Position numbers and translations under genes: made by a program | Shown here: in pieces, positions 1-5,541 of the stretch | Layout: each line of letters opens with the position of its first letter | How positions within the stretch are numbered: the first letter of the stretch is position 1 | Assembly (NCBI GenBank): GCA_028278465.1 | Contig: JANQEF010000143.1 | Coordinates: 1 to 6,027 of the forward strand | Source of the DNA: Dehalococcoidia bacterium | GTDB taxonomy: Bacteria > Chloroflexota > Dehalococcoidia > Lucifugimonadales > Lucifugimonadaceae | Direction of reading: 5' to 3' | DNA length: 6,027 nucleotides | Notes under the pieces: model-generated | The model's input: only the letters and a program-made list of their open reading frames with translations | Told to the model about the DNA's origin: nothing | The model's database searches: none

Positions 1-542
1 CTCTTCGAATTCGTGAGAGCGAATCAGGCCCACTGCCCGATCGCCACGATGTGTCGCCTGCTGGACGTCTCCGCCAGCGGCTACTACGCGTGGCGGGACC
101 GGCCGCCGTCGGCCCGTGAGCAGGCCGATGCGCTACTCGAGCAGCGCATTCGGGCGATCCATGAGCACTCCCGAGAGACGTATGGCGTGCCGCGGATCCA
201 CGCCGAGCTCGCCGAGGAGGGCATCCGAGTGGGCCGCAAGCGGATCGCTCGGCTGATCCGCAGGGCTGGCCTGCAAGGCGCTAGCCGGCGCAAGCGGTTT
301 CGGACGACGCAGCGGGCGAAAGAAGCTCGTCCGGCCCTGGATCTGGTCGAGCGTGACTTCGTCGCCGGCGGGCCGGAGTACAACCCGCAAAGGCGGCATT
401 CTCGATCGGCTACTTCAGTCCCGCGGTCTTCGAGCGCCGAGCCGAGAACGCACGCAACTCACCGCACGCTACGCGTTTCCGCAGGAGTCGACTGATGGAG
501 AGATACGACCCACTACCGGGAGAGCAGAGCCCAAGCCTCTAA
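1..542 (+). pseudogene. IS3-family transposase OrfB remnant (5' end outside window, catalytic core deleted, frameshifted)
   Basis: The N-terminal part is a typical IS3-family OrfB helix-turn-helix region: a segment reading CRLLDVSASGYYAWRDRPPS, then the YGVPRIHAEL-like block and an Arg/Lys-rich stretch up to LDLVERDF near 357. In intact OrfB proteins the integrase core with the DDE residues follows. Here the sequence jumps, still in frame, to the usual C-terminal block YNPQRRHS (379-402), so roughly 140 codons are missing, including all catalytic residues. Just after that block (about 400-402) one base appears to be lost: the expected tail (SIGYFSPAVFERRAENAR) continues in the third frame from 402 to a TAA at 540-542, while the original frame runs into an unrelated tail and stops at 493-495. 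The frame is open at 1-12, and LFEF fits OrfB upstream sequence, so the real start is outside the window; the GTG at 13 is not a convincing start. It is dead as an autonomous transposase. Confidence 0.88.
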
Positions 543-568
543 CCGTCCGCCAAACCGGGGCAGGTCTA
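541..568 (+). repeat. Putative right terminal inverted repeat of the IS3-type element
   Basis: Directly after the displaced OrfB stop lies a sequence of the kind seen at IS3-family ends: CCGTCCGCC, then AAACCGGGGCAGGTCTA, finishing near 568. The position immediately 3' of orfB and the CCGGGGCAGGTCTA core support the call. The matching left repeat is outside the window, so the exact end and any target duplication cannot be confirmed. Confidence 0.5.
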
Positions 569-727
569 ACCAATAACCACGTACGTGAAGAACCGGGCCT
601 GCGACTCGATTCGCGGAGAACAAGCGGCGTATCGCTATGTCATCTGAAGCACAGCTAGCTGGCTAGAGCGACTTTCCCAGCCACCTGCGACACCGCGGGC
701 TGGCTGGTGTGAAGCTGGCGCCGCCGA
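569..727. other. Gene-free spacer between IS remnant and operon 3' end
   Basis: No convincing coding region is seen. An open frame at 353-658 runs across the IS remnant and into this spacer without any recognisable protein features. The spacer holds the palindromic AGCTAGCT (653-660), a 12-base match to the 3' end of the HerA-like gene (661-672), and an imperfect hairpin candidate (677-707). IS remnant and operon face each other here. Confidence 0.5.
677..707 (-). terminator. Weak hairpin downstream of the operon, possible terminator
   Basis: Read on the minus strand, CCAGCCA is followed 17 bases later by TGGCTGG, giving a 7-bp perfect stem about 20 bases past the stop codon of the last operon gene. 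The loop is long, a competing ACACC/GGTGT pairing exists, and no T-tract follows (GAAAGTCG instead). Position is the main support. Confidence 0.25.
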
Positions 728-1330
728 CTACTCCCAGGGCACAGGATTGACGAGCGCCCCGTCAGCGAGACTTTGCTTGGCGGCTTCGATCAGAGGTCCG
801 TCGAACTCGTCCTTCTCGTAGGGCCTTGCAGCAACGAAAGGGCTTGGGGCTGGCGCCATCGGGATGATTACATCGCGGCCCACCGCGTGAAGCCAAACCG
901 CTACGAGATAGATAGGTGGACAGCGCAGGATTCGCGGCTCGAAGTCCTGGCCCGTCTCTTCACTGAACGCTTCGGCCTGCGCGACCGCGGTTACAGTCTG
1001 TTCGACAAAGGGACCTTCGGTGAAATGCGAGAAGCTGACGTCCTCTTCGTCGGCTGGCCCCTGTGCGAGTTCCGCAGCGGCGACCGGGGTCTCGCCGCGA
1101 AAGACCGTGTAGCTCCAGCCCTCGAGCGAAGCGGTCTCGAGGTAGGAGGCGTCGAGGATTTGTTCCGGCGTTATGGCGAAGACCGGCAGTGCCTCGGGGG
1201 CCTCGAGTTGCTCAGGCACCATCTCGGTGAGGGCTCTGGTTGCTCCCCCCAGCGGTCCCGCCGACCGAGCTAGTTCTTCTGCCAGAAGGGCTCTTCCGGC
1301 ATCGGGCGTCTTTCTCGTCCTCAGTGCCAT
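728..1330 (-). CDS. Hypothetical protein, 200 aa, last gene of the protease operon
   Basis: I do not recognise the family and assign no function. The ATG at 1330 is chosen over an upstream in-frame start at 1513 because an AGGGG ribosome site lies 7 bases before it, the gap to the protease stop is only 19 bp, and the longer version would overlap most of the end of the protease gene. The N-terminal ~40 residues are Ala/Arg-rich with one PLGGA site (residues 26-30). From about residue 45 a more ordered domain appears: TPEQILDASYLE, then GWSYTVFRGETPVAAAEL (71-88), which looks like a beta hairpin, an acidic stretch (GPADEEDV), a probable helix near 110-124, and EPRILRCPPIYLVAVWLHA (131-149) followed by GRDVIIPMAPAP. 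No signal peptide or membrane segment is seen, so it is probably cytoplasmic. Being next to the protease, it could be a substrate, inhibitor or chaperone; this is inference. The gene is probably translated from the same mRNA as the protease. Confidence 0.8.
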   Translation of the reverse strand: MALRTRKTPDAGRALLAEELARSAGPLGGATRALTEMVPEQLEAPEALPVFAITPEQILDASYLETASLEGWSYTVFRGETPVAAAELAQGPADEEDVSFSHFTEGPFVEQTVTAVAQAEAFSEETGQDFEPRILRCPPIYLVAVWLHAVGRDVIIPMAPAPSPFVAARPYEKDEFDGPLIEAAKQSLADGALVNPVPWE

Positions 1331-1337
1331 CGTCTTA

Positions 1338-1342
1338 CCCCT
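1338..1342 (-). promoter_or_regulatory. Ribosome binding site deciding the start of the 200-aa gene
   Basis: AGGGG on the minus strand, 7 bases before the ATG at 1330 and inside the 19-bp gap after the protease stop. It favours this start over the longer alternative at 1513. Confidence 0.6.
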
Positions 1343-1349
1343 GGCGCCA

Positions 1350-1958
1350 CTAGCGCGTGAAGTAGGTCCACTGCCAGGAGCCCCTCGCGTTGTCATAGCG
1401 ATCGCGAAAAGTCGTGAACTCATAGTCATGCGACCCGGATTGGGAATCTTCGATCCAGAGCCGTCGGGTGACGCCGTCCTCGCGGTAACCCTCAATGATG
1501 ACAAAGTGCCCAAGGCCGCCGCTTCTCCACCCGATGAAGCAGCCTACGGGCCTTCCGGCGTCGATCTCGCTGCGCACTCGGGCGAAGCTCACCGTCCCCG
1601 AGGTATTCCCTGCGTCATGTCCCACTGCGGCGAACCCCTGCTCGAGGCGGTGAGGTTGGTTGCACGGAGCGCTGGCGCCGTTCTGGCAGCAGGTCGTTTG
1701 GCCAAAAACCCGATTCACCAGCAGGCACTGGTACCAGGGGCTGGTGGGCTGGTAGAAGCGCGAAGTGCTGGTCGAAACGGCTGCCCAGCACCACTTGGTC
1801 TGCTGCTGGTGTTGCATGTTGAAGCCGAGCCGCCGCGACCCACCAGCACCGCCCAACGGTGTTTCGACCGCCGGTGCCGTGGCCTCGGCCTCGGGCCCAA
1901 CCGTCGCGCCGGTCTCGAGGATCTCGCGGCGCTGGCGAAAGATGCTCGGAATCGTCAT
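1350..1958 (-). CDS. Papain-like cysteine protease, AvrRpt2/C70-like, with N-terminal pro-segment (202 aa)
   Basis: The catalytic pattern of a papain-fold protease is visible: Gln residues 51-53 (oxyanion Gln), the WCWAAVS box with nucleophile Cys57, GLGHFVIIEGY with His151, and LWIEDS with Asp171. Cys-His and His-Asp spacings (94 and 20) are close to those of AvrRpt2 (C122, H208, D226 as I recall). The box YQCLLVNRVFG followed by CC and CNQPHRLEQGF (Cys78, 90, 91, 99) is typical of bacterial papain-like proteins of this group. Residues 1-46 form a low-complexity extension rich in Ala, Glu and Pro, ending in TPLGGAGG (33-40), a plausible autoprocessing site 20 residues before Cys57. There is no signal peptide. 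The ATG at 1958 lies 10 bp after the preceding gene's stop; the AGGT ribosome site overlaps that stop codon, suggesting coupled translation. The gene is intact. Papain-like fold is a firm call; C70 versus C39-like assignment is less certain. Confidence 0.88.
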   Translation of the reverse strand: MTIPSIFRQRREILETGATVGPEAEATAPAVETPLGGAGGSRRLGFNMQHQQQTKWCWAAVSTSTSRFYQPTSPWYQCLLVNRVFGQTTCCQNGASAPCNQPHRLEQGFAAVGHDAGNTSGTVSFARVRSEIDAGRPVGCFIGWRSGGLGHFVIIEGYREDGVTRRLWIEDSQSGSHDYEFTTFRDRYDNARGSWQWTYFTR

Positions 1959-1968
1959 CGGCGGTGAC

Positions 1969-3315
1969 CTATTTGGTTGTCGCCGAGATGGCTAGGAAGA
2001 AACCTGTTTCGAACTCGGTGTCGAGTTTCAGCTCGTCAGGCGAAGTGAGGATAGCGCCCGGCACCAGACCGGCACCCAGCTTCCTGACCTCCTGAAAGGT
2101 CAGACCGATGCCAAAGGAAAAGACGCTACTGAAGCGAATGCCGCCGCCGAGAAAGATCCCGACCGCGTCGTCCTCCGGGTTGATCCCGATGTTGATTTCG
2201 CCGCTCAACGTGCCGCGCTCCCAGGCGCGGGGCGCAAGCGTAAGCATCGCCGCCACTTTCTGGCCGACGAAATCGTCATCGCCGCTACTCTCGACGATTC
2301 TGAAGCCGTCATCAACCTTCTCGGTCGAGAACGAAGGGTCATCGACGAAGCTGTAGACCACCGCGCCGCCGTAGCCCAGCCGGATCGGCGCGTAGGGCGA
2401 CACTACGACGTTGACGTCCAGCGCCTTGGCCTTGACGCTCTTGGCCACCGTCGCGTTGGCCGAGTTTACGGCGATCTTGATCGTCACGGTTTGGACCGAG
2501 TTCGGCGTGAAGCTCACCGAGGCGAGGTTGAGCGCCGTATCAACTTTGGCCATGAGCGGGGCGAACTCGGCCAGCTTGGCTAGGCCGGTGTCGGTCGAGG
2601 CGCGTCTCGTCTGGAGGCGCAGTCCTTCTATCGAGGCGTCCCGGACGCAGTCGTTCGAGGGAGCTAAGTCGGACAGCTTGTCGAGGCTCTTCTCGATTTC
2701 CGGCCAGCCGGCGTTCAGTCGCTTGCGCATCGCATCAAGACCCCAGCTCGCGACGTCTTGCTTCGCCTGCCCGATGATGACTGTGTCGGTCGAGGCGGAG
2801 GCCACGAGCAGGCGAGGAATGTCCTCGAGCGCCTGCCGCACGTTCTCGACGTCCGATTCGACCGCTGCAAAAACACCGTTCGCCTCCGCTATGGCCGTCT
2901 GGTGCGGCGCGCAAGGATCCTCAGCCGCCGCTTCTGGAGCCGCCTCGCCGCCGAGAGGTGTGGTCGGTGTCGGAGCCAACCCGGTGACCAGCTGCGCCAG
3001 CGTCGCGGCAAACGACGAAGCGGCGGTGAAGTCTGCCGTGTCAGTAGTGACAATCTCCTTCGTGTAGGTGTAGAGCAACGGATTCTGGTCGCCGATCACG
3101 ATACTGAGCGTCTCAGCCTTCTCGACGGACAGCTCGATGGCTTGGCTCAGGTCGCGCCCACCGGCCACCACTTTGCCGTCCTGCTCGAGCTCCCACTTGC
3201 CCTGCTTCTGCAGGATCCGTAGTGTGCTGCTCGTCTTCTCCAGACGAGCCGCCCACGTCGGCGCCGCCAGCAGACTAATCAACCCTAGGGTCAAGACCCG
3301 TCTCTTCGCGCTCAT
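1969..3315 (-). CDS. Exported protein with helical middle and beta-barrel-like C-terminus (448 aa), family unknown
   Basis: A Sec signal peptide is clear: positively charged MSAKRR, hydrophobic VLTLGLISLLAAPTWA, likely cut near residue 22. Next comes a region of probable beta structure (31-90) with an NPLLYTYTKE motif at 78-87, then an Ala/Pro linker carrying TPLGGE (119-124). Residues 133-255 look helical, with two Cys (135, 223) that could pair in the periplasm. From about 265 the pattern turns to alternating polar/hydrophobic strands: TVTIKIAV, IRLGYGGAVVYSFV, SGEINIGI, AVGIFLGGGIRF, SFGIGLTF, GFFLAISA, as in small outer-membrane barrels, though an aromatic last residue is lacking (it ends ATTK). 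It is probably in the periplasm or outer membrane. A GGAGG ribosome site lies 11 bases before this ATG; an in-frame TTG two codons upstream (3321) sits 5 bases from it and is possible. The gene starts 34 bp after the membrane protein's stop and ends 10 bp before the protease. I do not recognise a named family. Confidence 0.85.
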   Translation of the reverse strand: MSAKRRVLTLGLISLLAAPTWAARLEKTSSTLRILQKQGKWELEQDGKVVAGGRDLSQAIELSVEKAETLSIVIGDQNPLLYTYTKEIVTTDTADFTAASSFAATLAQLVTGLAPTPTTPLGGEAAPEAAAEDPCAPHQTAIAEANGVFAAVESDVENVRQALEDIPRLLVASASTDTVIIGQAKQDVASWGLDAMRKRLNAGWPEIEKSLDKLSDLAPSNDCVRDASIEGLRLQTRRASTDTGLAKLAEFAPLMAKVDTALNLASVSFTPNSVQTVTIKIAVNSANATVAKSVKAKALDVNVVVSPYAPIRLGYGGAVVYSFVDDPSFSTEKVDDGFRIVESSGDDDFVGQKVAAMLTLAPRAWERGTLSGEINIGINPEDDAVGIFLGGGIRFSSVFSFGIGLTFQEVRKLGAGLVPGAILTSPDELKLDTEFETGFFLAISATTK

Positions 3316-3326
3316 AGCCAATCTCT

Positions 3327-3332
3327 CCTCCC
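3327..3332 (-). promoter_or_regulatory. Strong ribosome binding site before the exported-protein gene
   Basis: GGGAGG on the minus strand, extended by AGAGA, is the best ribosome site in the operon. It serves either the ATG at 3315 (11-base gap) or the TTG at 3321 (5-base gap), so the start is ambiguous by two codons. Confidence 0.6.
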
Positions 3333-3349
3333 GAGTATCCGATCGTTGA

Positions 3350-5095
3350 CTAGTTGATCAGGGGAATCCTTATGTTGAAGACAGTGCGAATGCTGCCCGG
3401 CGTCAGGTTCTGCAGCGGTTGGCCGACTGAGAACACGCCAATCCCCCAGAGAAAACAACGCCACAGGTCGTGTGCGGTGCCGAAACCAGCGTTCGGCAGG
3501 ATCAGCACCACCCAGCCGACTCCCACGGTGACAATGAACCACACGCACCAGATCCAGAGGTTGAGGTTTTCGACCTGGACAGCGAGCTCGCGCGAGGTCG
3601 GCGGCGCTGCGCCGCCGAGCGGGGTCCCTCCGAGAGCCTTGTCGCGCAGTATCTCCTCGACACGAGTGTGGGCTTGCGCAGGCGCCAACGCGTCGTTGTA
3701 AAGGTCATTGAGACTCATGACCGCTTTCCTGATCGCCTGCTTGGTTGGGTGTTCATCGGTTCCATCAGGCCACCCGTCGAGAGCGCGCCGCAGCCCGCGA
3801 TCGATGATCTCAAGCGATCTCAACCGATCGCTGCGCTTCTTCAGGTACTCTTCGAGTTTGGCGGGATCGTAGGGAGCGTGCAGGCTGGGGACGCGGGGCG
3901 GTAGCAAGTCCTTACTTCGAAGATGCTGCTTCATCAACTGGTTGGTCAGGCGGCTGCATGCGTCGATCAAGTCCGCCAGCGACACCCCACTCCTGTCGGC
4001 AGCCACGTCGATCGAGGTCCTGACTCTAGCCGCCCTCTCACGCAGCACCGTAGCGGCCTTGACCGCCGAAAGCCGCTGGGCGCGAAACGGCGCGAAGACA
4101 CCAAGCAGAGTCGACACACCGATTCCCGAGAGGAGCAGCACCAAGCCACCCAACCGATACCCGGTGCTGCTCGCGTGCACCACCAGCGGGATCTTCTTGA
4201 CCTCGGCGCTCCCCGCCGCCAGCAGGGAAACGTTGCCTTCATATGAGCCAGGAGCGATCGGTCCGCGGATGCTCAGAGCAATCGACTGGGACGTCCCGGG
4301 AGGGACCAGAACCTCTGCAGCCTCCCCATCCTCCGGTAAGAGACTTAGGCTGTTGGCGCTGATCCTCCTCTTGCTGTCCTTCTCCTGCAGCGACGACGCT
4401 GCGATGCGGATCCGTGCCGCTCGACCTGACGCCGTCGCCACGAAATGGGTGGTCGGATTCTCCGCGTGCAGCAACTCCTCCTTCGCCGGCTCGCTCACCG
4501 ACCAGGCCAACGTGCCGGCCTCGCGGTTAGTCACCTGATACCGCTCAACGATTAGGTTCTCTTCATGCCGGACGACGAGCCAGCGATCCTCGTCGGCATC
4601 CGCACCTAGCCGAGAGACACACGCGCGGACACGCCAGAGACACTGAGCACCGGCGCTACCAAGGAACCTAACCTTGCTCGTAGGGAACTTGATCGATAGG
4701 TTCCCGGTGTCTCCGCGTGCACAATCGGCCTCGCGAGGGGATTCGTTGAGGCAGTCCTCGTCCAGCCAGTCGCACAGCTGAGGCCTACGATCGGCCTGGC
4801 AGAGCGACCCTTGCTGTCCGGGGATCTCGAGGACGAAGTCGGCCTCAGGGGCAGACTCGCCCGCTGGCAGTCGAATCGTGATCGAAGGGGACTCCGTCAC
4901 CACATGTGTCGCAGCGATGCCGCTCTCCGTCGCACTAGGTTCCGCCGAAGCCGACGACATGGGTCTGGTGACCAACGGAGTCTTCTGCTCGGCGGCAGCG
5001 CCCAAGGGCAAAGCCACGATCGATAGGCCCACGATCAGCCAAGGCGACACGGCGGAGCCGCGCCTAGTCGGTGCTCTTCCGGCGTTTGATCTCAC
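3350..5095 (-). CDS. Membrane protein with Cys-containing ectodomain and cytoplasmic helical domain (581 aa), first gene of the operon
   Basis: The N-terminus has Arg residues and a hydrophobic stretch (SPWLIVGLSIVALPLGAAA, 17-35) that reads as a signal peptide. Residues 37-313 form an ectodomain with six Cys (99, 108, 115, 125, 152, 159), fitting periplasmic disulfides, and a possible Ig-like strand region at 257-308 (VPPGTSQSIALSIRG, PGSYEGNVSLLA). A first membrane span follows at 314-336; the Arg-rich stretch after it (RAQRL, RERAARVR) predicts that 337-510 is cytoplasmic. This part is mostly helical and ends in a Gly/Pro linker with TPLGGA (491-496). Two further spans (511-533, 544-562) are joined by a short loop, and the tail reads NLTPGSIRTVFNIRIPLIN. 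The start is a GTG with AGGA 9 bases upstream (5105-5108); a GTG at 5050 would leave a signal peptide without its charged region. I recognise no named family. It could be an envelope sensor or anchor, but that is inference. Confidence 0.82.
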   Translation of the reverse strand: MRSNAGRAPTRRGSAVSPWLIVGLSIVALPLGAAAEQKTPLVTRPMSSASAEPSATESGIAATHVVTESPSITIRLPAGESAPEADFVLEIPGQQGSLCQADRRPQLCDWLDEDCLNESPREADCARGDTGNLSIKFPTSKVRFLGSAGAQCLWRVRACVSRLGADADEDRWLVVRHEENLIVERYQVTNREAGTLAWSVSEPAKEELLHAENPTTHFVATASGRAARIRIAASSLQEKDSKRRISANSLSLLPEDGEAAEVLVPPGTSQSIALSIRGPIAPGSYEGNVSLLAAGSAEVKKIPLVVHASSTGYRLGGLVLLLSGIGVSTLLGVFAPFRAQRLSAVKAATVLRERAARVRTSIDVAADRSGVSLADLIDACSRLTNQLMKQHLRSKDLLPPRVPSLHAPYDPAKLEEYLKKRSDRLRSLEIIDRGLRRALDGWPDGTDEHPTKQAIRKAVMSLNDLYNDALAPAQAHTRVEEILRDKALGGTPLGGAAPPTSRELAVQVENLNLWIWCVWFIVTVGVGWVVLILPNAGFGTAHDLWRCFLWGIGVFSVGQPLQNLTPGSIRTVFNIRIPLIN

Positions 5096-5541
5096 TTACA
5101 GTCATCCTGCCTTCGGACAATGCCGGCTCGTGCCCTGTGAGACGGACGCCGATTCCGGCTTCTCCCGAGGAGCGTCCACCCCGTCCTCAAACACCGTCTA
5201 CACGGAGGCGTGGCAGCTGCCGGGCTCCCTATCTCGTGGAGCGGCGCGGGTCCCCTTTGGCACTTCGCTTTGAATGAAACTGCCAAACACACGACACGCA
5301 GCCTCCTCGAGCGTCAACAGCCGACTGCGCACAACCCTCGCAGACGTCAGGAAGTGCGTGCCCGGCAAGGCTTGAGGCTGACGACGAGATCGATAAGCGA
5401 GTCGTGCCGTTGCGTGGCCGGTTCATCGATCTGGCACGGGTGTTCAACAAGTCACGCCCGAGAAGCCGCCCTTCTCAGGCACCCCTCACACAAGGCCGCG
5501 GGCTCTCTCTAGGGTCAAGAAGCGTCTGTCAGTCTTCTGCC
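5096..5541. other. Upstream region of the operon, about 450 bp without a convincing gene
   Basis: This region must hold the operon promoter on the minus strand, but no good -35/-10 pair is evident: a TTGACG (5312-5317) lacks a fitting -10 box. Open frames on both strands here lack family features and ribosome sites. A short stretch in one plus-strand frame (about 5376-5455, reading ADDEIDKRVVPLRGRF and onward) looks protein-like and could be a gene relic, without enough length to identify it. The hairpin at 5456-5480 is listed separately. A perfect 10-bp palindrome, GGCAGCTGCC, lies at 5212-5221, about 115 bp before the first gene. Confidence 0.5.
5456..5480 (-). terminator. Hairpin, probable terminator of the HerA-like gene
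   Basis: Read on the minus strand, GCCTGAGAAG and CTTCTCGGGC pair over 10 bp with a single U-G wobble around the 5-base loop GGCGG. On the plus strand the wobble becomes a C-A mismatch, so the structure suits minus-strand RNA. It begins about 60 bases past the TAG of the HerA-like gene. The following GTGACTTGTTG is only weakly T-rich, so it may act as a 3' stabilising hairpin rather than an intrinsic terminator. Confidence 0.45.

Noticed and set aside
353..658. Plus-strand 101-codon frame crossing the IS remnant end
   Set aside because: It runs out of frame with the recognisable OrfB tail and past the putative IS end; no protein features.
1173..1967. Long plus-strand open frame (264 codons) opposite the protease and 200-aa genes
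   Set aside because: It is antisense to two genes with clear support (catalytic motifs, ribosome sites); its translation is low-complexity Ala/Arg/Pro-rich without family features, as usual for GC-rich shadow frames.
2411..3222. Plus-strand open frames opposite the exported-protein gene
   Set aside because: Ser/Ala-rich mirror translations of a gene with a clear signal peptide and ribosome site; no independent start signals.
5212..5221. Palindrome GGCAGCTGCC as an operator
   Set aside because: Several 10-bp palindromes are expected by chance in a window of this size, and no second copy or adjoining promoter was seen.
5268..5286. Sigma-54-like TGGCAG sequence on the minus strand
   Set aside because: The required GC at the -12 element is missing (TTCAA instead of TTGCA).
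5289..5317. TTGACG as a -35 box for the operon
   Set aside because: At 17-base spacing the -10 position reads TCGTGT, a poor match, and it lies about 200 bases from the first start codon.
5229..5450. Minus-strand 73-codon frame upstream of the operon
   Set aside because: No ribosome site, no family features, Ser/Arg-rich composition; it looks like non-coding sequence read by chance.
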